From contig NZ_CP024769.1 of the NCBI RefSeq assembly GCF_011395035.1, positions 166,869 to 230,868 on the forward strand: a stretch of 64,000 bases of DNA, in the 5' to 3' direction. The DNA comes from Pantoea cypripedii (GTDB lineage: Bacteria > Pseudomonadota > Gammaproteobacteria > Enterobacterales > Enterobacteriaceae). The translations under genes were made by a program, and so were the position numbers. The notes under the pieces are model-generated. The model was not told the DNA's origin. It saw only the letters and a program-made list of their open reading frames with translations, and did no database searches. The number at the start of each line of letters is the position of its first letter. Within the stretch, counting starts at the first letter, position 1. Below are positions 54,895-63,222 of the stretch, piece by piece.

Positions 54895-56748
54895 GTGAAT
54901 CTGAGCCAGCGCGAGCATATCGCCAACGTGGTTACCAGCGTCGAACAGGCGGGTGCGGCAAATATGCTGACTCCGCAGGATAATGCGGTGCAGGCATCCT
55001 GGTTACGCTGTGTCACAAGACACGGTCTGGATCCCAGTCGTATGCAGGAAGCGCGCATCCTGCCCGCCCATCAGCTGCGTGAACATTGTCAGCAACTGGA
55101 AGAACTGCGTTACGTGGCGCAGCATGGCTTACAACGGTTATATCAACAGATTGCCCCTGCCGGTTACATTCTGCTGCTGGCCGATGCGCAGGGCGTGGCG
55201 GTGGATTATCTCGGCGATACCAACGCAGAAATCAGCCTGCGTCGCGCTGGATTGTTCCTCGGGGCGCAGTGGTCAGAAGCGCTCTCCGGCACCTGCGCCG
55301 TCGGCACCGCCCTCGCGACGGGGGAAGCCATCACCATCCATCAAACCGAACATTTTGACGCCACCCATATCCCCCTGACTTGTAGCGCAGTGCCGCTGTT
55401 CGATTCACAGGGCGATTTGCAAGCGGTGCTGGATATTTCTGCGCTTACCTCCCCACAGCCACGTACCAGCCAGCATCTGGTCATGCAGCTGGCGCGGCAG
55501 CAGGCGCAGCAGATCGAGAACGCCTGGCTGTTGCATCGTCACCGTCACGATTGGGTGCTGAAACTCAGCAGCAATCCGGCATGGGCCGATGTACAGCCGG
55601 AGTTTTTACTGGCGTTTGACAGCAACGGCCAACTGGTGGGGTTAAATCCGGCAGCCCGCCGTTGGCTGGAGGCCGGGCAACGACCAACTGAATTATCGGT
55701 ATCAACGTTATTTGATCGTTCGCTCGAGCAGTTGTTGCAGACACAGCAGCTGGAGGATATACACGGGCAGCGACGTTTCTATGCGCAAACTTTATCTCCG
55801 GTACGGGTAGCGGCATCCTCTCCTGCAACGAAGAATGTGACGATATCCGCTGAACTGGCGGCGTTAACCGGTGGCGATGCACAACTGGCGCAGCAATTAC
55901 GCCGAGCAACGCGCCTGTTGGATGCTCCGTTGCATCTGCTGGTTCAGGGCGAAACCGGTAGCGGGAAAGAGTATTTTGCCCGCGCCTTTCATCAGGCCAG
56001 CACCCGCCGTAACGGTCCATTTATCGCAGTGAACTGCGCGGCAATTCCGGCCAGCCTGATTGAAAGCGAGTTATTTGGTCATCTGCCGGGGAGTTTTTCC
56101 GGTGCGGGTAGTAAAGCGCGCAGCGGGCTGATTCAGGCCGCGCAGGGTGGCACGCTGTTCCTCGATGAAATCGGTGATATGCCGCTGGAGATGCAAACGC
56201 GTCTGCTGCGGGTGCTGGCCGAGCAGGAGGTACTGCCGATTGGGGCTCGTCAGCCACAGAAGGTGGATATCCGCGTGATCTCCGCTTCGCACCATGCGTT
56301 GACGCAACGTGTGGCTCAGGGGCTGTTCCGTGAAGATCTGCTCTATCGTCTCCAGGGGGCCTGCATAACGCTGCCGCCGCTGCGTGACCGTACCGATATC
56401 AACTGGCTGGTTGATAAACTCCTTGCCGGGCGCGCACAACTCAGTGACCCGGCGCGCCTTGTCCTGAACAGCTATCGCTGGCCGGGTAACCTGCGCGAGT
56501 TAAATCATGCGTTGCAGTATGCGCTGGCAATGTGTGAGTCAGGAATAATTCAGCTGGGCGATCTGCCCGATACGCTTCAGGCGGCACAGCAGCCTGATCA
56601 GACGCAAAGTGAGGCGGGACAACTGATCCAGCAGTTACGCGCTGTGCGCTGGAATATGAGTGAAGCCGCGCGCCAGCTTGGTATCAGCCGCATGACGTTA
56701 TACCGTCGTCTGCAAAGATTCGCTATTCAGCTGCCGGAACGGCATTAA
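54895..56748 (+). CDS. AcoR-like sigma-54-type transcriptional activator
   Basis: 617 residues from a GTG at 54895 preceded by GAAGGAGAGG. N-terminal region with a GAF-like sensor (SGTCAVGTALATGEAITIHQTEHF, about 130-165), then a PAS-like segment. AAA+ domain about 325-540: Walker A GETGSGKE, Walker B GGTLFLDEIGDMP; the sigma-54 contact motif GAFTGA reads GSFSGA here. Fis-type HTH at the end (MSEAARQLGISRMTLYRRLQRF). Resembles AcoR/DhaR regulators of acetoin, butanediol or glycerol metabolism. Convergent with the butanediol dehydrogenase, which has a sigma-54-like promoter. Confidence 0.9.
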   Translation: MNLSQREHIANVVTSVEQAGAANMLTPQDNAVQASWLRCVTRHGLDPSRMQEARILPAHQLREHCQQLEELRYVAQHGLQRLYQQIAPAGYILLLADAQGVAVDYLGDTNAEISLRRAGLFLGAQWSEALSGTCAVGTALATGEAITIHQTEHFDATHIPLTCSAVPLFDSQGDLQAVLDISALTSPQPRTSQHLVMQLARQQAQQIENAWLLHRHRHDWVLKLSSNPAWADVQPEFLLAFDSNGQLVGLNPAARRWLEAGQRPTELSVSTLFDRSLEQLLQTQQLEDIHGQRRFYAQTLSPVRVAASSPATKNVTISAELAALTGGDAQLAQQLRRATRLLDAPLHLLVQGETGSGKEYFARAFHQASTRRNGPFIAVNCAAIPASLIESELFGHLPGSFSGAGSKARSGLIQAAQGGTLFLDEIGDMPLEMQTRLLRVLAEQEVLPIGARQPQKVDIRVISASHHALTQRVAQGLFREDLLYRLQGACITLPPLRDRTDINWLVDKLLAGRAQLSDPARLVLNSYRWPGNLRELNHALQYALAMCESGIIQLGDLPDTLQAAQQPDQTQSEAGQLIQQLRAVRWNMSEAARQLGISRMTLYRRLQRFAIQLPERH

Positions 56749-56751
56749 AGA

Positions 56752-56772
56752 CGGGCCAGCCAGGCTGGCCCG
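56752..56772. terminator. Hairpin between convergent activator and dehydrogenase genes
   Basis: CGGGCCAGC-CAG-GCTGGCCCG, a strong symmetric stem between the two stops, with modest T-richness on either side. Probably a bidirectional terminator. Confidence 0.65.
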
Positions 56773-56779
56773 ATTAACA

Positions 56780-57835
56780 TTACTGCGGTGGACGTACCAG
56801 AATTTTGACCTGCTGTTTCTCTTTCACCAGCGCTTCAAAACCCTGCTCGACCAGATCAGCCAGCTCAATGCGTTTGGTCACCAGTTTGTCAGCCTGGAAA
56901 TAACCCTGCACCATCAACTCCATCACTGCCGGGAAAATATGACGGTAGGCGATGATGCCTTTGATGCTACGCTCGCTCAGTACCACTTTGTTCGGGTGGA
57001 ATGCGGCTTCACCTTCCCAGATAGATACGATAACGGTCTCTCCTTCGTAGTTGGTGCTGTCGATACACTGTTTCAGCACCACCGGTACGCCGGTCACCTC
57101 ATAGGCCACATCAACGCCGCCATCGCTCAGCTCGCGAATTTTCGCCACGGCATCTTCTTTGCTCGGATCGATGACCACTTTTGCGCCCAGTTCGCGCGCT
57201 TTCTCCGCACGTTGCGGGGAGAGTTCCACTACGTAGATCTCAGCGGCACCGGCGGCGCGCAGCGCTTCGATAACCAGCAAACCAATCGGGCCGGCACCAA
57301 ATACCGCCGCTTTGTCGCCTGCTTTCAGCTTGCTCATGCGCACCGCATGTAACGCCACCGCAGCAGGTTCCACCAGCGCACCTTGTTCATAAGAAAGGGC
57401 GTCCGGCATGCGATGCACCATATGTTCTGCCACTGTGGTATAGCTGGCGAAACCACCGCCGCCACCGGACAGACCGTGGAAACCGAGGTCACCACACAGG
57501 TTATATTTGCCTTCACGGCAGGCCGGGCATTCGCCGCAGGAGAGAATCGGCTCGACCACCACGCGGTCGCCAACTTTGACTTTAGTGACACCTGTACCAA
57601 CCTCAACCACCTGACCCGAAAACTCATGACCGAGAACAATCGGCGCAATGTCATGGCTGATTTTGTGCGGTTTTTCTACCGGGACGAAGATCGGACCCGC
57701 GATGTATTCATGCAGATCGCTGCCGCAGATGCCGGTCCATGCGACTTTGATTTTGACTTTTCCGGCTGTGACCTGGGGTTCTTCAATGTCATCGACGCGA
57801 ATGTCGCGTGCTTTATACCAACGTGCCGCTTTCAT
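56780..57835 (-). CDS. bdhA: 2,3-butanediol dehydrogenase (zinc MDR family)
   Basis: 351 residues from the ATG at 57835 (MKAARWYKARDIRVDDIEEP). Interconverts (R,R)-2,3-butanediol and acetoin with NAD. Catalytic zinc site GICGSDLHEYIAGP and LGHEFSG; structural-zinc Cys cluster CGECPACREGKYNLCG; nucleotide fold VFGAGPIGLLVIEALRAAG. The HEY.xGP segment is typical of Bacillus BdhA-like enzymes rather than threonine dehydrogenase. An in-frame extension to 57880 is not used. The adjacent AcoR-like activator and the promoter at 57913-57928 support a regulated acetoin/butanediol role. Confidence 0.9.
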   Translation of the reverse strand: MKAARWYKARDIRVDDIEEPQVTAGKVKIKVAWTGICGSDLHEYIAGPIFVPVEKPHKISHDIAPIVLGHEFSGQVVEVGTGVTKVKVGDRVVVEPILSCGECPACREGKYNLCGDLGFHGLSGGGGGFASYTTVAEHMVHRMPDALSYEQGALVEPAAVALHAVRMSKLKAGDKAAVFGAGPIGLLVIEALRAAGAAEIYVVELSPQRAEKARELGAKVVIDPSKEDAVAKIRELSDGGVDVAYEVTGVPVVLKQCIDSTNYEGETVIVSIWEGEAAFHPNKVVLSERSIKGIIAYRHIFPAVMELMVQGYFQADKLVTKRIELADLVEQGFEALVKEKQQVKILVRPPQ

Positions 57836-57912
57836 TATGTTCTCCTTGAGGCTGGCATTATTTCTGTCCATTGCCACCAAAGGTGGCCGGTGCAGAAGCT
57901 CAGCGTGGCTAT

Positions 57913-57928
57913 AGCGAAAACTGTGCCA
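57913..57928 (-). promoter_or_regulatory. Sigma-54-like (-24/-12) promoter of the butanediol dehydrogenase gene
   Basis: On the minus strand TGGCAC-AGTTT-TCGCT matches the consensus TGGCAC-N5-TTGCW with one mismatch. It is about 78 bases before the start codon, leaving a leader of roughly 65 bases. Confidence 0.6.
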
Positions 57929-57982
57929 GTCCGATGGGGAGGGTAACTATATGAATTTAAAGGATGGTGTTATCAGGGAGAA

Positions 57983-58029
57983 TGTCGCAGTGATACAGTT
58001 GTAACAGGTGCAGATGTAACACTGTGACA
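57983..58029. promoter_or_regulatory. Candidate upstream activator site
   Basis: The half-sites TGTCGCAGTG (57983-57992) and CACTGTGACA (58020-58029) form an inverted repeat with one mismatch; between them TGTAACA occurs twice in direct orientation. They lie 55-100 bases upstream of the sigma-54-like promoter, the usual place for activator binding. Inference. Confidence 0.45.
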
Positions 58030-58037
58030 TAAAAGGC

Positions 58038-58096
58038 GCGCGATAAATCGCGCCGCTACGCTGTTGGCACGGATGGGTAGCGGCGCGATTTATCGC
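58038..58096. repeat. Inverted pair of REP-like palindromes
   Basis: An inverted copy at 58038-58059 (ending in CTAC) and a forward copy at 58077-58096 (GTAG head, stem shortened on the 3' side), separated by 17 bases. The pair lies just past the 3' end of the LysR gene. Confidence 0.8.
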
Positions 58097-58110
58097 AGAT
58101 TCGAGGCAAA

Positions 58111-59022
58111 CTAAGCTGAAAGCTGCGCGGTCAGCGCGCGCAGATGGGTGCGCAACAGCTGATGCAATGCCCGGATGGCCGGGGAAAATTGTTTGCGATG
58201 CGGGCAGATAAGATGCAGTGGGGTGCTTTCACCAGGTTGCTGTGGCAGCACCACTTCCAGCCGTCCCTCTCGCACGTCGTCACACACATCAAGCCAGGAT
58301 TTATAAGCGATGCCCATCCCAGCAACCGCCCAGCGGCGGGCGACATCCGCGTCGTCACAGAGCAGACGGCTTTTAACCGTAATCTGGCGGCGCATCCCTT
58401 CCTGGGGAAAGGTCCATTTGTCGTACACATGGCCGTTCATCACAAACAGCAGGCAATTATGCCGCGCAATATCCTCCAGCGTTTCCGGACGGCCATGCTG
58501 ATCGAGCCAGGCCGGTGAGGCTACCATCACCCGGCGATTATCTTCGGCCAGCGGCAGAGCAACGTAACTGCTGTCATCCAGTTTGCCGTAGCGAATGGCG
58601 ATATCCACCGGATCACGAAATACATCGCTGATTTGATCAGAGAGGAAGAGACGCACCGACAGCGCCGGATGCTGGCGGCAAAATTCGGTAATCAACGGCA
58701 GTACGATATTGCGCCCGATATCCGATGGCAGCGCGATTTTCAGTTCACCGGATAACGCATCTTCATGGCTTTGCAGGCTTTCGGCACCGGCCTGCATCAG
58801 CGCCAGCATCTCCTGGGCGTAGGGCAGGTACTTTTCCCCTTCAGCGGTGAGACGCAGGCTGCGAGTGGATCGGGCAAATAACCGTTTATCCAGCTCCCGT
58901 TCCAGACGCTGAATGGCCGCGCTGACCTGGCCTGGCAGCAGATCAGCCTCACGTGCAGCGCGAGAAAAGCTGCCAAGCGCAGCGGAACGCACAAATAACG
59001 TCACATCTTCCAGTCTGATCAT
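58111..59022 (-). CDS. LysR-family transcriptional regulator
   Basis: 303 residues from the ATG at 59022 (MIRLEDVTLFVRSAALGSFSRAAREADLLPGQVSAAIQRLERELDKRLFARSTRSLRLT). C-terminal effector domain of the CrgA/YafC subgroup (LKIALPSDIGRNIVLPLITEFCRQHPALSVRLFLSD). Divergent from the quinone-oxidoreductase-like gene, its likely target. The longer frame to 59079 has no ribosome site. Confidence 0.92.
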   Translation of the reverse strand: MIRLEDVTLFVRSAALGSFSRAAREADLLPGQVSAAIQRLERELDKRLFARSTRSLRLTAEGEKYLPYAQEMLALMQAGAESLQSHEDALSGELKIALPSDIGRNIVLPLITEFCRQHPALSVRLFLSDQISDVFRDPVDIAIRYGKLDDSSYVALPLAEDNRRVMVASPAWLDQHGRPETLEDIARHNCLLFVMNGHVYDKWTFPQEGMRRQITVKSRLLCDDADVARRWAVAGMGIAYKSWLDVCDDVREGRLEVVLPQQPGESTPLHLICPHRKQFSPAIRALHQLLRTHLRALTAQLSA

Positions 59023-59156
59023 TTCAATTCCCCAGCGACAGCGGATTTTCACTCTAAAAGTGAAAGTGTTCACCGGCAAGTGATGTTTTTCGCAAGGATG
59101 GGGCAGCGTAGGCTTATCGTCATTCCATGAACCCCTTGAGATATAAGGACTGACCG

Positions 59157-60158
59157 ATGAAAGCCATTGTTTACAGCCAGAATGGTTTACCGATTTCTGA
59201 TGAAAATGCGTTGTATGACCTTGATGTTGCCAAACCCCAGCCGGGCGATCGTGACCTGTTGGTCAAAATCAATGCCATCGCCGTTAACCCGGTCGATACC
59301 AAGGTACGTGCCGGTGCACCAACCGATAAACCGCGGATTCTGGGTTGGGATGCGGTGGGTGTGGTGGAAGCGGTGGGCGAGGCGGTGACGTTGTTTCAGC
59401 CAGGTGATGAAGTTTATTACGCCGGTGATATCACCCGCCCCGGTAGCTATGCCGAGTATGGGCTGGTGGATGAGCGTATCGCCGGTCATAAGCCGCAATC
59501 ATTGAATGATGCTGATGCTGCCGCGCTGCCTCTCACCGCGTTAACCGCGTGGGAATTACTGTTTGATCGCCTTGAAATCAAGGCTGAGGATAACGCCGCG
59601 CTATTGATCATCGGCGCAGGGGGCGGTGTGGGTTCAATGCTTACCCAGCTTGCCAGTAAACTCACCCGCCTGACGGTAATAGGGACGGCATCCCGTGCTG
59701 AAACGGCGGAATGGGTGCGCTCACTGGGGGCTGACCACGTGATTGATCATCAACTTCCGCTGGGTGAGCAACTGAAGGCGCTGGGTATTAGCAACGTACG
59801 TTATGTCGCCAGCCTGACGCATACCGATAGCTACTACCCGCAGCTGATTGATGTGCTGGCCCCGCAGGGTAAGCTGGCGCTGATTGATGATCCTGAAACG
59901 CTGGATGTTGTGCCGCTGAAGCGCAAAGCGATCTCGTTGCACTGGGAGTTGATGTTTACCCGTTCCCTGTTTCATACCGCCGACATGCAACGCCAGCATG
60001 ACATCCTGCAACAGGTGAGCGCGCTGATTGATGATGGCACCCTGCAAACCACCGCTGGTGAACATCATGGCACCATCAACGCCAGCAACCTGCGTAAGGC
60101 CCATACCTTAATCGAGAGTGGCCGGGCGCGCGGAAAAATTGTGCTGAGCGGCTTTTAA
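59157..60158 (+). CDS. Zinc-type alcohol dehydrogenase-like/quinone oxidoreductase (MDR family)
   Basis: 333 residues. N-terminal GroES-like fold (MKAIVYSQNGLPISDENALYDLDVAKPQPGDRDLLVKINAIAVNPVDTKVRAG) and a nucleotide site LLIIGAGGGVGSMLTQLASKL. The catalytic zinc ligands of true ADHs are absent, so it is of the NADPH:quinone/enal reductase kind. Divergent from a LysR regulator and followed by a nitroreductase gene 86 bases later; the three resemble an electrophile-stress module. Confidence 0.9.
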   Translation: MKAIVYSQNGLPISDENALYDLDVAKPQPGDRDLLVKINAIAVNPVDTKVRAGAPTDKPRILGWDAVGVVEAVGEAVTLFQPGDEVYYAGDITRPGSYAEYGLVDERIAGHKPQSLNDADAAALPLTALTAWELLFDRLEIKAEDNAALLIIGAGGGVGSMLTQLASKLTRLTVIGTASRAETAEWVRSLGADHVIDHQLPLGEQLKALGISNVRYVASLTHTDSYYPQLIDVLAPQGKLALIDDPETLDVVPLKRKAISLHWELMFTRSLFHTADMQRQHDILQQVSALIDDGTLQTTAGEHHGTINASNLRKAHTLIESGRARGKIVLSGF

Positions 60159-60244
60159 CGTATTGAAACACAAATCGTTAACCCGTGAGTTAGCGAGGCG
60201 GATATCGTATTGCCACATAACCCGTTACTGTTCTGGAGAAAAAC

Positions 60245-60898
60245 ATGACGCTGAATGATGCTGTGGTCCGTCGCCACACGGTGAAAGCCTTTACTTCCGG
60301 TAAAAGCCTGCCGGACAGCGAGATTGAAACCCTGCTGCATGTGCTGCGCAACAGCCCTTCATCGGTGAATTCGCAACCGTGGCACTTTGTGGTGGCCTCG
60401 ACCGCTGCCGGTCGCGAGCTGATCGCGCAATCAACACAAGGCCCCTTTGTTTATAACGGCCCTAAAGTGCTCAATGCCTCGCACGTTATCGCGCTGTGCA
60501 TGCGTACCGATCTCGACGAAGCGCATTTACAAAATGTACTGGCGCAGGAAGAGAAAGACGGTCGCTTTCTGAAGCCGGAGGCTAAGGCTGGTCAGGATAA
60601 GAGCCGTCGTGGCTATGTCGATATTCACCGTTACGAACAACGCGATATTCCGCAATGGATGGAAAAACAGGTTTACCTCGCGTTGGGTGGCCTGCTGCTG
60701 GGCGCTGCGATGCAGGGTATTGATGCCACGCCGATGGAAGGTTTTGATCAACGTGCGCTGGACCAGGCGCTGGGACTGCGTGAAAAAGGGCTGACCAGCG
60801 TGGTACTGGTTTCGCTTGGCTACCGTAGCGAAGAAGATTTCAACGCGGCACTGCCGAAATCACGTCTGCCGCGCGAAGAGATTTTTACCTTTATTTGA
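60245..60898 (+). CDS. nfsB: Oxygen-insensitive NAD(P)H nitroreductase NfsB-like
   Basis: 217 residues, FMN-dependent, the same length as E. coli NfsB. Motifs: VVRRHTVKAF, LRNSPSSVNSQPWHFVV (FMN site), KQVYLALGGLLLGAAMQGIDATPMEGFD, and the C-terminal VSLGYRSEEDFNAALPKSRLPREEIFTFI. Reduces nitroaromatics and quinones. Strong TGGAGAAAAAC ribosome site. Confidence 0.92.
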   Translation: MTLNDAVVRRHTVKAFTSGKSLPDSEIETLLHVLRNSPSSVNSQPWHFVVASTAAGRELIAQSTQGPFVYNGPKVLNASHVIALCMRTDLDEAHLQNVLAQEEKDGRFLKPEAKAGQDKSRRGYVDIHRYEQRDIPQWMEKQVYLALGGLLLGAAMQGIDATPMEGFDQRALDQALGLREKGLTSVVLVSLGYRSEEDFNAALPKSRLPREEIFTFI

Positions 60899-60914
60899 CG
60901 ATTCAAATACGTTC

Positions 60915-60965
60915 CGTAACAGCGCGATTTATCGCGCTGTTTTAAAAGACGCGCGATAAATCGCG
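60915..60965. repeat. Variant REP-like palindromes in inverted pair
   Basis: GTAACA then GCGCGA-TTTA-TCGCGC-TGT (60920-60941 is a perfect ACAGCGCGATTTATCGCGCTGT-type palindrome), followed by an inverted GCGCGATAAATCGCGG at 60951-60965. The GTAG head of the first is altered. Lies between the nitroreductase gene and the 3' end of the SopA-like gene. Confidence 0.75.
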
Positions 60966-60975
60966 GAAGCGATGA

Positions 60976-63138
60976 TTACGTCAGAGGATAATGGAGCCTG
61001 ATGGCCTTATTCATTTCTGCACCGCGTTCGCCAGGTATTTTGTAGCTGGCGACAATATCTACCACAATGGCAGAGCAGGTGTAGGTACTACCTGATTGCG
61101 GCATCAGACGTTCCTTCCACTCATCCGCATCAACGGGATTAATCATATCGGGTCGAAACTGCTGGATATCATCGATCAAATCCCTTGCCAGCTGGCGTGG
61201 GGCATTGGCCGAAACCTCTTCCTCTGCATAAAAACGGGTGGAAAACAGGTCTGCCAGCATACGTATGATGATCATCCCGGCGATAATTTTTTGCTCAGCA
61301 TCAGAGAACTTCTTGCGGCTCAGTGCCAGCCGATGTTGAGCAACTTCAATCAGTTGCCAACGCAGTGCTTTGGCTTTATTTCTGTCCTCATCAGTTTCAG
61401 CGCGATAAAAAGGCTCCAGTATCTCGCATAACAGAGATTCGTCGGCTGCTGTTATGAGTTTCGTGGATACAGCAACTTTGCGCATCAGCAGGGAAACCAT
61501 ATGGTTTTCAATCTCTGTAGCCCTGTCCTTTTGCAGACTTTCAAGGCCGGAAGAATGGGAAAACAGAAAACGAATCACCGGAGTCATAATGCCGCCGGAC
61601 CGGCTCCAAAGGGAATGCAGCTTAGGGAAAACTTCCAGCACGCTGCTGATATTCGTTAGTCCAGCGGGGATATCTGTAACGGTTTTTTCCTCCTGGTAGC
61701 GCAACAATGCGTAGCGCTCTGGTGTCTGGCTGGCGTAGAGCAGGCCGATGAAATCCTCTGCCGGAAGATAGAGGGCGGTCTTATTATCAGGATTATAGAA
61801 AATCTGATGTGGTGCATCGGCATCTTCCAACATCATTTCATTTTCTATATAACTGACAAAATCCTTAATCGGTGTTTGTCGATAAAATTTGTCCCTTAGC
61901 TCGCTGTTAGACTTAATGAGCTGGTTTATCGGGAACTGATAATCAAGGAATTCCTCTTCCTTCAATTTCATGAATAGCTCAGAGAGATCGGCATGTGGGG
62001 AGTCCGAAAGCAATGCATTCTTGCTGTGACGCAATAACTCACGATCGATAAAATCTTTGATAATTGTCGAGTCGGCATAACAATTATTGGTCATTTCTCT
62101 AATGAATGATAATTTCAATGTGGTGGAATGATTAAATGTTTCTGCCAGTAAGCTATCTCCATTGAGCATCGCGATCACTTGTTCGGCAAAATCACAACGA
62201 ACGACATTATTTTTAAGTGTGGCAAGTATTTTAAAAAATAACGCGCCACTTTCAGTGTTGTTAATACTGTCCAGATAAAGGTCGATATCTCTGAGGGAAG
62301 CAAACATTTCAGGGTTAATGGTAATTGAACCAGGCTGATAATCACCAAAGTTTATCCCTGATAAGTTGCACCTGCCTGACGGGGAAAATTTATCGATGTT
62401 AATATCAGTAAAGTCCACATTCCTCCGGCAATCAACGTTGTCGAGAGCAAAATCTGTTGCTTTTACTTTCCTGAAACTGATATCTTCAAGCCCAAAGTCA
62501 CATTGAAATCCTCCTGAGATTTTCACGTTTTGCCATTCACTATTGGAAAAATCCACCCCTTCCATCAAATGTGAACGATCATCAAAGATCACAAGATTTT
62601 TCAGTTTGCAATTTACCATGGTGGTATATGAAAATTCACAGCATCTGAGGATGCCCTGTTCTCCCTGGTATAATCCATCGATGATTGTTCCATCCATACT
62701 GGTGTTTTTAAGAGCCATTCCGGCCCACAAAAATTTATGCTTTTCCGCTTTAATCAGGCAGTTATTCATCTCCATCCGGCTGGTGACATAATGATTATCG
62801 AATTTTAAATCGATAAAAGTGTCACCATTAAATATCAGTGGTTCATAAAAAGCACCAGGTTTAAAACTTTTCTCATAGCCAAAACCCAGGCCGCGAAAAG
62901 TTCTGGGACGTTGATCATGAGGCCGGATATTATGCATATAATCAATAAAGGTCTCGCCGGTAATATCTTTCAGTTCAGTGACGTTGTCAGCATGCAGGAT
63001 ATTAACGACTGATGGCGCATTTGATGAGGGGCGCGCTGAAGTATTATTGATTACCGGGAGAGATAGCGCTCCGGGCTGAAGGTCTTCTGATGAGCTTACC
63101 GGGGGGGAGGGTATAACATTAACAGACATATCGGACAT
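60976..63138 (-). CDS. SopA/NleL-like HECT-type E3 ubiquitin ligase, putative type III effector
   Basis: 720 residues; SopA and NleL are 782. The N-terminus is Ser/Pro-rich (about 1-45), as in secreted effectors. Residues about 90-290 form a pentapeptide-like beta-helix (WAGMALKNTSMDGTIIDG, FSNSEWQNVKISGG, VDFTDINIDKF). A helical central domain follows (about 290-560), then a C-terminal lobe with TYTCSA. That Cys is residue 688, 33 from the end; the catalytic Cys753 of SopA and NleL is 30 from the end. This supports a bacterial HECT-like ligase acting in the host cell. Start ATG at 63138 follows AGGAAAG. The gene is AT-richer than its neighbours, suggesting transfer. Assignment rests on layout and motif, without a database comparison. 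Confidence 0.65.
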   Translation of the reverse strand: MSDMSVNVIPSPPVSSSEDLQPGALSLPVINNTSARPSSNAPSVVNILHADNVTELKDITGETFIDYMHNIRPHDQRPRTFRGLGFGYEKSFKPGAFYEPLIFNGDTFIDLKFDNHYVTSRMEMNNCLIKAEKHKFLWAGMALKNTSMDGTIIDGLYQGEQGILRCCEFSYTTMVNCKLKNLVIFDDRSHLMEGVDFSNSEWQNVKISGGFQCDFGLEDISFRKVKATDFALDNVDCRRNVDFTDINIDKFSPSGRCNLSGINFGDYQPGSITINPEMFASLRDIDLYLDSINNTESGALFFKILATLKNNVVRCDFAEQVIAMLNGDSLLAETFNHSTTLKLSFIREMTNNCYADSTIIKDFIDRELLRHSKNALLSDSPHADLSELFMKLKEEEFLDYQFPINQLIKSNSELRDKFYRQTPIKDFVSYIENEMMLEDADAPHQIFYNPDNKTALYLPAEDFIGLLYASQTPERYALLRYQEEKTVTDIPAGLTNISSVLEVFPKLHSLWSRSGGIMTPVIRFLFSHSSGLESLQKDRATEIENHMVSLLMRKVAVSTKLITAADESLLCEILEPFYRAETDEDRNKAKALRWQLIEVAQHRLALSRKKFSDAEQKIIAGMIIIRMLADLFSTRFYAEEEVSANAPRQLARDLIDDIQQFRPDMINPVDADEWKERLMPQSGSTYTCSAIVVDIVASYKIPGERGAEMNKAIRLHYPLT

Positions 63139-63176
63139 AATATCTTTCCTGAAAGATGTGAGATATCGCGCCGGCG

Positions 63177-63205
63177 TGCTCCTTTTCCTCAGCGGAAAAG
63201 GAGCA
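63177..63205. repeat. Perfect 12-base hairpin between the tandem SopA-like genes
   Basis: TGCTCCTTTTCC-TCAGC-GGAAAAGGAGCA. No U-tract follows in either direction, so it may be an RNA processing or stability element rather than a simple terminator. It separates the upstream paralogue's stop from the downstream start (85 bases). Confidence 0.7.
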
Positions 63206-63222
63206 TATAACCGGGAAGTGAG

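Noticed and set aside
57383..57946. 187-codon open frame antisense to the butanediol dehydrogenase
   Set aside because: Shadow of a conserved zinc MDR gene; no family resemblance of its own, and it runs through the dehydrogenase promoter.
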